Source: Burkholderiales bacterium (GTDB lineage Bacteria; Pseudomonadota; Gammaproteobacteria; Burkholderiales; Burkholderiaceae_C). From it: a stretch of 64,000 nucleotides of DNA. The translations under genes were made by a program, and so were the position numbers. Each line of letters starts with the position of its first letter. Within the stretch, counting starts at the first letter, position 1. Below the pieces are notes generated by a model. It was not told where the DNA came from. It did not search any database and saw only the letters and a list, made by a program, of their open reading frames with translations. Location: NCBI GenBank assembly GCA_028868995.1, contig JAGWTH010000019.1, positions 1 to 64,000 of the forward strand. Direction: 5' to 3'. This document shows, piece by piece, positions 1 to 8,801 of the stretch.

Positions 1-908
1 GGCCGCCCGCCTCCGCCGCCGAGGCGGCCCGCCGCCGGCGCGAAGCCGAGGAACGCGCCCGGCGCGCGGAGCAGGAGGCGCGCGCGCGCCAGCGGGCGGA
101 ACTGAGGGCCCGGGCCGAGGCCCTGGCGAAACAGCTGGAGGAGCAGGAGCGGCAGGCGCGCGAACAGCTCGCGCAGGCGCGGGCCGCTGCCTCCGCGACA
201 TCGCAGCCGCAGGAAGCCGCCTCCGCGCCCGCCGCGGCGGCCAGCGCGGCGCCGTCCGACCAGGCGCTGGACCAGTGGCCCGTGGACACCCGCCTGAGCT
301 ACGCGCTGACCGGCCAGTTCCGCGGCCCCCTCTACGGCGACGCGCAGGTGCTCTGGCAGCGCGAAGGCAGCCGCTACCAGGTTCGGCTGGCGGTGCACGT
401 CCAGGTGTTCGGCACCCAGGTCCTCACCAGCCAGGGGGAGGTCACGCCCGAGGGCCTGGTGCCGCGTGCCTACGAGGAACTGCGCCCCGGCAAGCGCCGA
501 TTCGCGCGCATCGGCGACGACGTCGTCACGCTGGAGAACGGCCGCACCGTGCCGACGCCGCCGGGCGTGCAGGACAGCGCCAGCCAGTTCGTCGAGCTCA
601 CCCAGCGCTTCGCCAGCGGGCGCGAGAAGCTCGAGGTCGGCCGCAGCATCCCCATCTGGCTGGCGCGCCCGGGCGGCGTCGACCTGTGGATCTACGACAT
701 CCTCGGGCGCGAGGAGCTGGCCACGCCGAAGTTCGGCACCGTCGAGGCCTACCACCTGAAGCCGCGCTCGATCACCAACCCGCGCGGCGACTACAGCGTC
801 GAGATGTGGTTCGCCCCCAGCCTGCAGTACCTGCCGGCGCGCATCCGGCTCACCAAGGGCGACGAGGCCTGGATCGACCTCGTGGTCGACCACATCGAGC
901 AGCGCTGA
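1..908 (+). CDS. DUF3108 domain protein, C-terminal part (5' end outside window)
   Basis: The frame is open from base 3, so only the last 301 residues are present. The visible part begins with about 75 residues rich in Ala, Glu and Arg that should form a charged coiled coil, then an Ala/Pro linker, then a globular domain starting near WPVDTRLSYALTGQFRG. I recognise that domain as DUF3108, a beta-rich periplasmic or envelope family of unknown function. The TGA at 906-908 lies three bases from the stop of the convergent paaK. A signal peptide or membrane anchor, if present, lies outside the window. The coiled-coil plus DUF3108 arrangement is typical of Burkholderiales members; the biochemical role is unknown. 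Confidence 0.8.
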   Translation, partial: PPASAAEAARRRREAEERARRAEQEARARQRAELRARAEALAKQLEEQERQAREQLAQARAAASATSQPQEAASAPAAAASAAPSDQALDQWPVDTRLSYALTGQFRGPLYGDAQVLWQREGSRYQVRLAVHVQVFGTQVLTSQGEVTPEGLVPRAYEELRPGKRRFARIGDDVVTLENGRTVPTPPGVQDSASQFVELTQRFASGREKLEVGRSIPIWLARPGGVDLWIYDILGREELATPKFGTVEAYHLKPRSITNPRGDYSVEMWFAPSLQYLPARIRLTKGDEAWIDLVVDHIEQR

Positions 909-911
909 GCG

Positions 912-2207
912 TCAGCGCGGGCGCTGGTCGACGACGCGCCTGGCCTTGCCGAGGCTGCGCTCGATGCCGCCCGCGGGCCGCAGGTCGATGCGCGCGGTCG
1001 TGCCGATGAAGGACTTGATGTGGTGGGCGAGCCGCTCGGCCGCGGCCCGCGCCGCGCTGTCGTCGTGCGCCCGGCCCGGGGCCATCTCCACGGCCACGGT
1101 CAGCGCGTCGAGGGGTCCCTCGCGCGTGAGGATGCACTGGTAGTGCGGCGCGAGCGCCGCGTCCTTCAGGATCAGCTCCTCGATCTGCGTGGGGAACACG
1201 TTGACCCCGCGCACGATCATCATGTCGTCACTGCGGCCGGTGATCTTCTCCATGCGGCGCATGGTGCGCGCCGTGCCGGGCAGCAGGCGGGTGAGGTCGC
1301 GCGTGCGGTAGCGGATCACCGGCAGCGCCTCCTTGGTGAGGCTGGTGAAGACCAGTTCGCCGAGCTCGCCGTCCGCCACCGGCTCGCCGGTGTCCGGGTC
1401 GATGATCTCGGGATAGAAGTGGTCCTCCCAGATGGTCGGGCCGTCCTTGGTCTCGACGCACTCGTTGGCCACGCCCGGGCCCATCACCTCCGACAGGCCG
1501 TAGATGTCCACCGCGTCGATCTTCAGGCGCTGCTCGATCTTCTGCCGCATGTCGTTGGTCCAGGGCTCGGCACCGAAGATGCCCAGGCGCAGGCTGCACT
1601 CGCGCGGGTCCAGCCCCTGGCGCTCGAACTCGTCGGCGATCGCCAGCATGTAGCTGGGCGTCACCATGACGATGTCCGGCCGGAAGTCGTTGATCAGCTG
1701 CACCTGGCGCTCGGTCTGGCCGCCGCCGAAGGGCACCACGGTGAGCCCCAGCTTCTCGGCGCCGTAGTGGGCGCCCAGGCCGCCGGTGAACAGGCCGTAG
1801 CCGTAGCTCACGTGCACCATGTCGCCGGGCCGCGCGCCGGCGGCGCGGATGCTGCGCGCCATCACGGTGGACCAGGTCTCGATGTCGTTCCTCGTGTAGC
1901 CCACCACCGTGGGCTTGCCGGTGGTGCCGCTGGAGGCGTGGATGCGCACGCACTGCTCGCGCGGCACGGCCAGCATGCCGAAGGGATAGGCGTCGCGCAG
2001 GTCGGCCTTGGTGGTGAAGGGAAAGCGCGCCAGGTCCGCCAGGCTGCGGCAGTCGTCCGGGTGCACGCCGGCCGCGTCGAACTTGCGCCGGTAGGCGGGC
2101 GAGTTGAAGTAGGCGTGGCGCAGGGTGGACTTCAGGCGCTTCAACTGCAGCGCGCGCAGCTCGTCGACGCCGGCCTTCTCGACCGGTTCGAGGGGAAAGC
2201 TCTTCAT
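912..2207 (-). CDS. paaK: Phenylacetate-CoA ligase
   Basis: Activates phenylacetate with ATP and CoA to phenylacetyl-CoA, the first step of the aerobic hybrid phenylacetate pathway, in the cytosol. The 431-residue product has the adenylate-forming P-loop SSGTTGKPTVVGYT near residue 100 and the family C-terminus with DDMMIVRGVNVFPTQIEE, where bacterial PaaK proteins carry the catalytic subdomain. Length matches the family (about 430-440). The start is set by GGAGGA four bases before ATG and by a four-base ATGA overlap with the end of paaI. It is the last gene of paaG-paaI-paaK. The ring-epoxidase genes paaABCDE and the ring-opening gene paaZ are not in this window. Confidence 0.93.
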   Translation of the reverse strand: MKSFPLEPVEKAGVDELRALQLKRLKSTLRHAYFNSPAYRRKFDAAGVHPDDCRSLADLARFPFTTKADLRDAYPFGMLAVPREQCVRIHASSGTTGKPTVVGYTRNDIETWSTVMARSIRAAGARPGDMVHVSYGYGLFTGGLGAHYGAEKLGLTVVPFGGGQTERQVQLINDFRPDIVMVTPSYMLAIADEFERQGLDPRECSLRLGIFGAEPWTNDMRQKIEQRLKIDAVDIYGLSEVMGPGVANECVETKDGPTIWEDHFYPEIIDPDTGEPVADGELGELVFTSLTKEALPVIRYRTRDLTRLLPGTARTMRRMEKITGRSDDMMIVRGVNVFPTQIEELILKDAALAPHYQCILTREGPLDALTVAVEMAPGRAHDDSAARAAAERLAHHIKSFIGTTARIDLRPAGGIERSLGKARRVVDQRPR

Positions 2208-2647
2208 GTCTCCTCCGGGATCACCGTGCCCTGGATGCTGGCGCTCTTGCCGCGGAACACCGCGACCACCTCGCCGCGCTGGTTGGTGACCTTCATGTCG
2301 TAGATGCCGTGCCGGCCCTGCAGCACCTGCTCCACGCCCTCGCACGTGAGCAGGTCACCCAGGTGCGCGGGCTTCAGGAACTCGATGCTGCAGCCGGCCG
2401 CGACCGTCACCTTGTTGTGGCTGTTGCAGGCGAAGGCGAAGGTGGAGTCGGCGAGGGTGAAGATCAGGCCGCCGTGGCAGATCTTGTGGCCGTTGAGCAT
2501 GGGCTCGCGCACCTGCATGCGCATCACCGCGCGGCCGGGCCGGCATTCGACCAGCTCCATCCGCAGGAAGTCCTTGCTCGCCGCATCGACGGCGAACATC
2601 GCCTCGCCCACCGCCGCGGCGAGCTGCTCGGGCGTGCGCGCGCTCAT
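2204..2647 (-). CDS. paaI: Hydroxyphenylacetyl-CoA thioesterase
   Basis: A 147-residue hotdog-fold thioesterase. In the phenylacetate pathway PaaI hydrolyses dead-end ring-hydroxylated CoA esters and frees CoA. The family signature HGGLIFTLADSTFAFACN is present, with the Asp used for catalysis in this family, preceded by NGHKIC. It overlaps paaG upstream and paaK downstream by four bases each, so the three proteins are probably made in coupled fashion from one mRNA. The domain and the neighbours together make the PaaI assignment firm; by domain alone it could be a generic PaaI-family thioesterase. Confidence 0.9.
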   Translation of the reverse strand: MSARTPEQLAAAVGEAMFAVDAASKDFLRMELVECRPGRAVMRMQVREPMLNGHKICHGGLIFTLADSTFAFACNSHNKVTVAAGCSIEFLKPAHLGDLLTCEGVEQVLQGRHGIYDMKVTNQRGEVVAVFRGKSASIQGTVIPEET

Positions 2648-3447
2648 TCGCCGGTGAAGCGCGCCGGGCGCTTCTCGCGGAAGGCCATGACGCCTTCGAT
2701 GTAGTCGTGCGTGCGGCCCAGGGCCGACTGGGTGTCGCGCTCCAGGTCCAGCTGGCGGTCCAGGTCGTTGGTGCCGGCGGCGCGCAGCAGCCGGCGCGTC
2801 TGCACCAGCGCGGTGGTGGGCAGGGCCGCCAGGCGATCCGCCAGCTGCAGCGCGGCCTCGACGCAGTCCTGGCCTTCGGGCGCCACGTCCCAGATCATTC
2901 CCCAGGCCTTGGCGTCCTGCGCGCTCAGCTTGTCGCCCAGCAGGGCGCAGCCCATGGCGCGGGCCAGGCCCAGCTTGTGCACCAGGAACCACGAGCCGCC
3001 GGCATCCGGGATCAACCCGATCCGGCTGAAGGCCTGGATGAAGCTGGCGCCGGGGGCGGCGACGGCCAGGTCGCAGGCCATCGCGAAGGAGGCGCCCGCG
3101 CCGGCCGCGACCCCGTTGACCGCCGCGATCGTCGGAACGCGCAGGTCCATCAGCTTGCGGATGGAAGGATTGAAGGCCTGCTCGATCACCGGGCCGGGGT
3201 CGGCGCGCCGGACCAGGTCCGGGCCCGGCTCGAAGTCGAACTCGGCCAGGTCGGCGCCGGCGCAGAAGCCGCGGCCGGCGCCGGTGAGCACGGCGGCGCG
3301 GATCGCCTGGTCCGCCTGGATGCGATCGAGGATGGACCAGAGCTCGCGGTGCATCTGGCGGGTGAAGCTGTTGAGGGCCTGGGGCCGGTTCAGCGTGATG
3401 AGGCCGACGCTTCCGCGTGCCTCGTACAGGACGGTGGCTTCGCTCAT
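2644..3447 (-). CDS. paaG: 2-(1,2-epoxy-1,2-dihydrophenyl)acetyl-CoA isomerase (crotonase fold)
   Basis: A 267-residue crotonase-fold protein. PaaG turns the ring epoxide of phenylacetyl-CoA into the oxepin form before ring cleavage. The oxyanion-hole segments GRGFCAGADLAEF and NGVAAGAGASFAMACDLAVA are present. The second segment has Ala/Ser where true hydratases carry the first catalytic Glu, and IGLIPDAGGSWFL has Asp where they carry the second, as expected for the isomerase PaaG and not for a hydratase. It is the first gene of the paaG-paaI-paaK unit. It starts at ATG 3447, about 90 bases from the divergent crotonase gene at 3540. Confidence 0.88.
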   Translation of the reverse strand: MSEATVLYEARGSVGLITLNRPQALNSFTRQMHRELWSILDRIQADQAIRAAVLTGAGRGFCAGADLAEFDFEPGPDLVRRADPGPVIEQAFNPSIRKLMDLRVPTIAAVNGVAAGAGASFAMACDLAVAAPGASFIQAFSRIGLIPDAGGSWFLVHKLGLARAMGCALLGDKLSAQDAKAWGMIWDVAPEGQDCVEAALQLADRLAALPTTALVQTRRLLRAAGTNDLDRQLDLERDTQSALGRTHDYIEGVMAFREKRPARFTGE

Positions 3448-3539
3448 GGGGACTCCTCGCCCGAATCTAGCATCGCGGCCCCTCGGGCCCGGAGCATGGT
3501 TTCCCTTGGTTATAGTTGGCCGCGAACCAGGAGAACGGC

Positions 3540-4319
3540 ATGGCCTACGAATTCATCGAAGTGCGCACCGAGGCGGGCAAGGTGGGCGTGATCACCCTCA
3601 ACCGCCCCAAGCAGCTCAACGCCCTGAACAACCCGCTGATGGACGAGCTCGGCCAGGCCATGAAGGCCTTCGACGCCGACGACGCCATCGGCTGCATGAT
3701 CCTCACCGGCAGCGAGAAGGCCTTCGCCGCCGGCGCCGATATCGGCGCCATGGCGAGCTACACCTTCGCCGACGTCTACAAGCACGACTACATCACGCGC
3801 AACTGGGAGACCATCCGCTCGGTGCGCAAGCCGGTGATCGCGGCGGTGAGCGGCTTCGCCCTGGGCGGCGGCTGCGAGCTGGCGATGATGTGCGACTTCA
3901 TCATCGCCGCGGACAACGCGAAGTTCGGCCAGCCCGAGATCAAGCTGGGCATCATCCCCGGCGCCGGCGGCACCCAGCGCCTGCCGAGGGCTGTGGGCAA
4001 GGCCAAGGCCATGGACATGGCGCTCACCGGCCGCATGATGGACGCCGCCGAGGCCGAGCGAGCCGGCCTGGTGAGCCGGGTCGTGCCGCTGGACAAGCTG
4101 ATGGAGGAAACCCTGGGCGCGGCCCTGCAGATCTGCGACTACTCGCAGCTCGCCGTGCTGGCGGCCAAGGAGTCGGTCAACCGCGCCTTCGAAAGCGGCC
4201 TGGCCGACGGCGTGATGTTCGAGCGCCGCCTGTTCCACGCCCTGTTCGCCACCGAGGACCAGAAGGAAGGCATGGACGCCTTCGTCAACAAGCGCAAGCC
4301 GGCCTTCAAGCACCGCTGA
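3540..4319 (+). CDS. Enoyl-CoA hydratase (PaaF/crotonase type)
   Basis: A 259-residue crotonase with both catalytic glutamates of true hydratases: [17 protein letters not shown] and [19 protein letters not shown]. It therefore should add water across the double bond of a trans-2-enoyl-CoA. It is divergent from paaG, so PaaF (2,3-dehydroadipyl-CoA hydratase) is a natural guess, but near-identical short-chain enoyl-CoA hydratases occur in fatty-acid and amino-acid breakdown. The start is chosen from AGGAG seven bases before ATG; an upstream extension of eight codons has no ribosome-binding site. The Arg/Lys-rich end KPAFKHR is usual for the family. Confidence 0.87.
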   Translation: MAYEFIEVRTEAGKVGVITLNRPKQLNALNNPLMDELGQAMKAFDADDAIGCMILTGSEKAFAAGADIGAMASYTFADVYKHDYITRNWETIRSVRKPVIAAVSGFALGGGCELAMMCDFIIAADNAKFGQPEIKLGIIPGAGGTQRLPRAVGKAKAMDMALTGRMMDAAEAERAGLVSRVVPLDKLMEETLGAALQICDYSQLAVLAAKESVNRAFESGLADGVMFERRLFHALFATEDQKEGMDAFVNKRKPAFKHR

Positions 4320-4385
4320 CCGGGCCCGACGCGCGCAGCGCGCCCGCCAAAGTCTTCGGCGGCGGCAGCCGCCGGATTTTCCCCT

Positions 4386-4391
4386 TATAAT
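4386..4391 (+). promoter_or_regulatory. Consensus -10 element (TATAAT) of the tRNA promoter
   Basis: A perfect TATAAT sits 11 bases before the tRNA 5' end, in a local AT-rich break of an otherwise GC-rich stretch. No good -35 hexamer is visible 16-18 bases upstream. The element fits a stable-RNA promoter with a very short leader. Confidence 0.6.
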
Positions 4392-4402
4392 CTCCGGCTC
4401 TT

Positions 4403-4479
<77 letters not shown>

Positions 4480-4503
4480 GAACACAACGCTCGCGTTGAC
4501 ACC

Positions 4504-4537
4504 AAAGGCACTGTCCCGCACAGTGCCTTTGTCTTTT
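4504..4537 (+). terminator. Rho-independent terminator after the tRNA
   Basis: An 11-base-pair stem AAAGGCACTGT / ACAGTGCCTTT with a five-base loop (4504-4530) is followed by GTCTTTT. It ends the tRNA transcript about 25 bases past the CCA end and precedes the next gene. Confidence 0.85.
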
Positions 4538-4558
4538 CACAGCCTCTGGATCTACACC

Positions 4559-4972
4559 ATGAACCGCTGGAGCCGCCTCCTCTTGTCCGCCCTGCTGGCC
4601 CTGGCCGCGGGCGCGGCCTTCGCCCAGGCCGTGATGCGCGACGCCCCCAGGGACGTCAAGCCCGGCATCATCGCCGTCAGCGCCACCCCGCCCGTCATCA
4701 GCGTCGACGGCAAGGACGACCGCCTCTCGCCCGGCGCCCGCATCCACGACCGCAACAACATGCTGGTGCTGTCCGGCGCGCTGGCCGGCCAGACCCTGTA
4801 CACGGTCTACAGGCGCGACCAGGCCGGCCTGGTGCACGAGGTGTGGCTGCTCAACGCGGACGAGTACGCCAAGGTGGGCGGCATCAGCGATGGCGACCCC
4901 AACGGCTACAAGCGCTTCTACGAGCTGCTCCAGGCGATCTGGAACGCCCGCTGGCTGACCCTCCTGAAGTGA
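4559..4972 (+). CDS. Small secreted protein of unknown function
   Basis: I do not recognise the family. The 137-residue product starts with a clear Sec signal peptide ([23 protein letters not shown], cut expected after AFA). The mature part is about 115 residues with no transmembrane segment. It includes a segment [20 protein letters not shown], predicted to be a beta-rich domain, and ends in [10 protein letters not shown]. The stop is eight bases before the miaB start, so the two are likely co-transcribed. The chosen ATG gives a canonical signal peptide, although its ribosome-binding site is weak; longer in-frame starts would run into the tRNA terminator. It is probably a conserved periplasmic hypothetical protein of Burkholderiales. 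Confidence 0.8.
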   Translation: MNRWSRLLLSALLALAAGAAFAQAVMRDAPRDVKPGIIAVSATPPVISVDGKDDRLSPGARIHDRNNMLVLSGALAGQTLYTVYRRDQAGLVHEVWLLNADEYAKVGGISDGDPNGYKRFYELLQAIWNARWLTLLK

Positions 4973-4980
4973 GTCCGGCC

Positions 4981-6318
4981 ATGAAGAAGGTGTACATCAA
5001 GACCTTCGGCTGCCAGATGAACGAGTACGACTCGGACAAGATGGCGGACGTGATGAACGCGGCCGAGGGCTACGAACCCACCGACGACCCGGAGCAGGCC
5101 GACCTGATCCTGTTCAACACCTGCTCGGTGCGCGAGAAGGCGCAGGAAAAGGTGTTCTCCGACCTCGGGCGCGTGAAGCACCTGAAGAAGAAGGGCGTGC
5201 TGATCGGCGTGGGCGGCTGCGTGGCCAGCCAGGAGGGCGCGGCCATCATCGAGCGCGCGCCCTACGTGGACGTGGTGTTCGGCCCGCAGACCCTGCACCG
5301 CCTGCCCGAGCTGCTGGCGCAGCGCGGGCGCCAGCAGCGGCCCCAGGTGGACATCAGCTTTCCCGAGATCGAGAAGTTCGACCACCTGCCGCCGGCCCGG
5401 GTGGAAGGGGCGTCCGCCTTCGTCTCGATCATGGAAGGCTGCTCCAAGTACTGCAGCTACTGCGTCGTGCCCTACACGCGCGGCGAGGAGGTCTCGCGGC
5501 CCTTCGAGGACGTTCTCACCGAGATCGCCGGGCTGGCCGACCAGGGCGTGAAGGAAGTGACGCTGCTCGGGCAGAACGTCAACGCCTACCGCGGCAGGAT
5601 GGGCGACACGGCGGAGATCGCCGACTTCGCCCTGCTGATCGAGTACGTGGCGGAGATCCCCGGCATCGAGCGCATCCGCTACACCACCAGCCACCCCAAC
5701 GAGTTCACCCAGCGCCTGGTGGACGTCTACGGCCGCGTGCCGCAGCTGGTGAGCCACCTCCACCTGCCGGTGCAGCACGGCAGCGACCGCATCCTGATGG
5801 CGATGAAGCGCGGCTACACCGCCATGGAGTACAAGAGCACGATCCGCAAGCTGCGCGCCGTGCGGCCGCAGATCTCGCTGTCCTCCGACTTCATCGTGGG
5901 CTTCCCGGGCGAGACCGAGGAGGACTTCGGCCGGCTGATGAAGCTGGTGGAGGACGTCGGCTACGACGCCAGCTTCTCCTTCATCTTCAGCCCGCGGCCC
6001 GGCACGCCGGCGGCCAACCTGCCGGACGACACGCCGCACGAGGTGAAGCTCGGGCGCCTGCAGCACCTGCAGGCCGTGCTGGAGGACAACGTCCGGCGCA
6101 TCAGCGCCAGCCGCGTGGGCACCGCGCAGCGCATCCTGGTCGAAGGGCCCTCCCGCAAGGACCCGAACGAGCTGATGGGCCGCACCGAGTGCAACCGCAT
6201 CGTCAACTTCGCCGGTCCGCAGCGGCTGGTGGGGCAGATGGTGGACGTGACCATCACCCAGGCCCTGCCGCATTCGCTGCGCGGCGAGGTCGTGGTGCGC
6301 GAGAAGCTCGCGGCCTGA
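4981..6318 (+). CDS. miaB: tRNA-2-methylthio-N6-dimethylallyladenosine synthase
   Basis: A radical-SAM methylthiotransferase that adds a methylthio group to i6A37 of tRNAs reading codons that start with U. All six cluster-binding cysteines are visible: C11, C48 and C80 of the N-terminal UPF0004 domain for the auxiliary [4Fe-4S] cluster, and C154, C158 and C161 (GCSKYCSYC) for the SAM cluster. The C-terminal TRAM domain is present ([20 protein letters not shown]). The length of 445 residues is normal for MiaB. The start at 4981 gives the usual [15 protein letters not shown]-terminus. It is convergent with ffh, whose stop lies 10 bases away. Confidence 0.96.
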   Translation: MKKVYIKTFGCQMNEYDSDKMADVMNAAEGYEPTDDPEQADLILFNTCSVREKAQEKVFSDLGRVKHLKKKGVLIGVGGCVASQEGAAIIERAPYVDVVFGPQTLHRLPELLAQRGRQQRPQVDISFPEIEKFDHLPPARVEGASAFVSIMEGCSKYCSYCVVPYTRGEEVSRPFEDVLTEIAGLADQGVKEVTLLGQNVNAYRGRMGDTAEIADFALLIEYVAEIPGIERIRYTTSHPNEFTQRLVDVYGRVPQLVSHLHLPVQHGSDRILMAMKRGYTAMEYKSTIRKLRAVRPQISLSSDFIVGFPGETEEDFGRLMKLVEDVGYDASFSFIFSPRPGTPAANLPDDTPHEVKLGRLQHLQAVLEDNVRRISASRVGTAQRILVEGPSRKDPNELMGRTECNRIVNFAGPQRLVGQMVDVTITQALPHSLRGEVVVREKLAA

Positions 6319-6328
6319 GGGATCGCGG

Positions 6329-7696
6329 TCAGAAGGGGAGCTTGGGGAGGCCGCCCTTGCCCCCGCCCATGCGGCGCATCATCTTCATCAGCCCGCCGCC
6401 CTTCATCTTCTTCATCATCTGCTGCATCTGCTCGAACTCGTTGAGCAGGCGGTTGACCTCCTGCACCTGCACGCCGGCGCCGGCGGCGATGCGGCGCTTG
6501 CGGGTCGCCTTGATGATCTCGGGCTTGCGGCGCTCAGCCGCCGTCATCGAGCAGATGATGCCCTCCTTGCGGCGGATGTCGCGCTCGGCCTTGTCCAGGT
6601 CCACCTGGCCGGCCTTGGCCTGCACCTGCGAGGGCATCTTGTCCATGAGGGTCGACAGGCCGCCCATCTGCTTCATCTGGCGCAGCTGGGCGAGGAAGTC
6701 CTCCAGGTCGAAGCCGCCGCCGCCCTTGACCTTGGCGGCGAGCTTCTGCGCGGCCTCCATGTCGACGCCGGCCTGCACCTGCTCCACCAGCGCGACGATG
6801 TCGCCCATGCCCAGGATGCGGCCCGCGTGGCGCTCGGCATCGAACACCTCCAGGCCGTCGATCTTCTCGCTGGTGCCGGCGAACTTGATGGGCGCGCCGG
6901 TCACCTGGCGCACCGACAGCGCGGCGCCGCCGCGCGAGTCGCCGTCCAGCTTGGTGAGGACGACGCCGGTGAGCGGCAGCGCCTCCTTGAAGGCCTTCGC
7001 GGTGTTGACCGCGTCCTGGCCCTGCATCGCGTCGACCACGAACAGCGTCTCGACCGGCTTGACGGCGGCGTGCAGCTCCTTGATCTCGCGCATCATCGCC
7101 TCGTCGATCGCCAGCCGGCCGGCCGTGTCGACCAGCAGCACGTCGAAGTACTGCTTGCGCGCGTGGTCCAGCGCCGCCAGGGCGATGTCCACCGGCTTCT
7201 GGTCGGGCGCGCTCGGGAACCACTCGGCGCCGGCCTGCTTCGTGACCGTCTTCAGCTGCTCGATGGCCGCCGGCCGGTAGACGTCGCCGGAGACCGTCAG
7301 CACCTTCTTCCTGCGCTTGTCGATCAGGTGCTTCGCCAGCTTGGCGGTGGTGGTGGTCTTGCCGGCGCCCTGCAGGCCCGCCATCAGGATCACCGCCGGC
7401 GGCTGGGCGGCGAGGTTGATGTCGCTGACGCCCTCGCCCATGGTGGCCACCAGCTCGCGGTGCACGATGCCCACCAGCGCCTGGCCGGGGTTGAGCGAGC
7501 CCACCACCTCCTGGCCGAGCGCCTTCTCCTTCACGCGGGCGATGAAGTCGCGCACCACCGGCAGGGCGACGTCGGCCTCCAGCAGGGCCATGCGGACCTC
7601 GCGCAGCATCTCCTGCACGTTGTCTTCGGTGATGCGGGCCTGGCCGCGCATCTGCTTGACCAGCCGGGAGAGTTTGTCGGAAAGGGCGGAGGCCAT
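6329..7696 (-). CDS. ffh: Signal recognition particle protein
   Basis: The SRP54 GTPase that binds 4.5S RNA and signal sequences and delivers nascent membrane proteins to FtsY. Domains in order: an N domain of about 90 residues; a G domain with P-loop GLQGAGKTTTTAK, DTAGRL and TKLDGDSRGGAAL; and a Met-rich M domain whose end carries KMKGGGLMKMMRRMGGGKGG. The length of 455 residues is standard. The start at MASALSDKLSRLVKQ matches the family. It is divergent from a CcsA-like gene, the same arrangement as ffh-ypjD in enterics. Confidence 0.97.
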   Translation of the reverse strand: MASALSDKLSRLVKQMRGQARITEDNVQEMLREVRMALLEADVALPVVRDFIARVKEKALGQEVVGSLNPGQALVGIVHRELVATMGEGVSDINLAAQPPAVILMAGLQGAGKTTTTAKLAKHLIDKRRKKVLTVSGDVYRPAAIEQLKTVTKQAGAEWFPSAPDQKPVDIALAALDHARKQYFDVLLVDTAGRLAIDEAMMREIKELHAAVKPVETLFVVDAMQGQDAVNTAKAFKEALPLTGVVLTKLDGDSRGGAALSVRQVTGAPIKFAGTSEKIDGLEVFDAERHAGRILGMGDIVALVEQVQAGVDMEAAQKLAAKVKGGGGFDLEDFLAQLRQMKQMGGLSTLMDKMPSQVQAKAGQVDLDKAERDIRRKEGIICSMTAAERRKPEIIKATRKRRIAAGAGVQVQEVNRLLNEFEQMQQMMKKMKGGGLMKMMRRMGGGKGGLPKLPF

Positions 7697-7770
7697 GGGA
7701 AAGTGGGGGCTGCGCCACAGCGGCGCGGGGCGTCCCCGGGCGGGGAAAGGCCAGGGGCTAAACTCGACCC

Positions 7771-8565
7771 ATGATTCTATCCAGTGCGTCCCCGGCGGAG
7801 GCGACGCTCTCCCTGGCCGCCGCGGTCGCCTATGCGGTGACCGCGGCCGGCGCCGCGCGGCTCAGCGGGACCGCGGCACGGCGGGCGCTCCTGGTCGCCT
7901 GGCTGCTGCACGCCGGCGCCATCGCGGCCGGCCTGCTGGGACAGCCGCGCTTCGGCTTCGCGCCCGCCCTGTCGGTCACCGGCTGGCTGGTGCTCACCGT
8001 CTATGCGGTGGAGTCGCAGATGTTCCCCCAGCTGCGCGCGCGCTGGGCGCTCGCCGGGCTCGGCTCTGTGGCGGTGCTGCTGCCCCTGGTGTTCCCCGGC
8101 ACGCCGCTGCACGAGAGCGCCTCGCCCTGGATGCCCCTGCACCTGGCCCTGGGCATCGCCTGCTACGGCCTGTTCGCCGCCGCGGCCGTCCACGCCTGGA
8201 TGCTGCAGCGGGTGGAGCGCAGCATCCGCCAGGGCGCCGAGCCCCAGGCGGGCCTGCCGCTGCTGACGCTGGAGCGCCTAACCTTCCGCTTCGCCACCGC
8301 CGGCTTCGTGCTGCTCACCGGCACGCTGGTGGCCGGCATCTTCTTCTCCGAGGCGCTGTACGGCCGGGCCTTCCGCTGGGACCACAAGAACGTGTTCTCG
8401 CTGCTGTCCTGGGTCGCCTTCGCCGCCCTGCTGCTCGGGCGGGTGCGCTTCGGCCTGCGCGGGCGGCGGGCCGTCAGCGTGATCTACATCGGCTCCGTGC
8501 TGCTGCTGCTGGCCTACGTGGGCTCGCGCTTCGTGCTGGAAGTCGTGCTCAAGCGCGCCGCATGA
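7771..8565 (+). CDS. CcsA/YpjD-like multi-pass membrane protein (cytochrome c assembly family)
   Basis: A 264-residue inner-membrane protein with about eight hydrophobic helices, of the cytochrome c assembly (CcsA/ResC/CcmC) superfamily. The conserved RWDHKNVFSLLSW near residue 210 takes the place of the tryptophan-rich heme-handling loop, and histidines flank the helices (MPLHLALGIACYG). Its position divergent from ffh is the same as ypjD of Escherichia coli, whose role is not settled. True CcsA proteins work with CcsB/ResB, which is not here, so a heme-export role should not be assumed. It overlaps the next small gene by four bases. Confidence 0.85.
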   Translation: MILSSASPAEATLSLAAAVAYAVTAAGAARLSGTAARRALLVAWLLHAGAIAAGLLGQPRFGFAPALSVTGWLVLTVYAVESQMFPQLRARWALAGLGSVAVLLPLVFPGTPLHESASPWMPLHLALGIACYGLFAAAAVHAWMLQRVERSIRQGAEPQAGLPLLTLERLTFRFATAGFVLLTGTLVAGIFFSEALYGRAFRWDHKNVFSLLSWVAFAALLLGRVRFGLRGRRAVSVIYIGSVLLLLAYVGSRFVLEVVLKRAA

Positions 8566-8792
8566 AATTCCTGGTCCTGTTCGCGGTGCTGTTCATCGCC
8601 TACCTGGTCTGGCGCAACGACCGGGTCGACCGGGGCGGCGAGCCTCCCCGCACCCCGCGCCAGCCGCCCGCGCCCCAGCCCATGGTGAGCTGCCCGGTCT
8701 GCGGCCTGCACCTGCCGCAGGCCGACGCCGTGCGCGGCGGCGACGGCCGCTTCTACTGCAGCCAGGAGCACCGGCTGCGCGCCGGCGCCTGA
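8562..8792 (+). CDS. PP0621-like small protein with a membrane anchor and zinc-ribbon-like tail
   Basis: A 76-residue protein. An N-terminal hydrophobic segment (MKFLVLFAVLFIAYLVW) is followed by a Pro/Arg linker of about 25 residues. The tail has CPVCG, then 17 residues later YCSQEH, a pattern typical of small zinc-binding (TRASH/MYM-like) knuckles. It starts by a four-base ATGA overlap with the CcsA-like gene and ends nine bases before pilS. It resembles the conserved PP0621 family of unknown function, which is commonly found in this position in Burkholderiales. Confidence 0.8.
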   Translation: MKFLVLFAVLFIAYLVWRNDRVDRGGEPPRTPRQPPAPQPMVSCPVCGLHLPQADAVRGGDGRFYCSQEHRLRAGA

Positions 8793-8801
8793 GGCCCGAG
8801 C

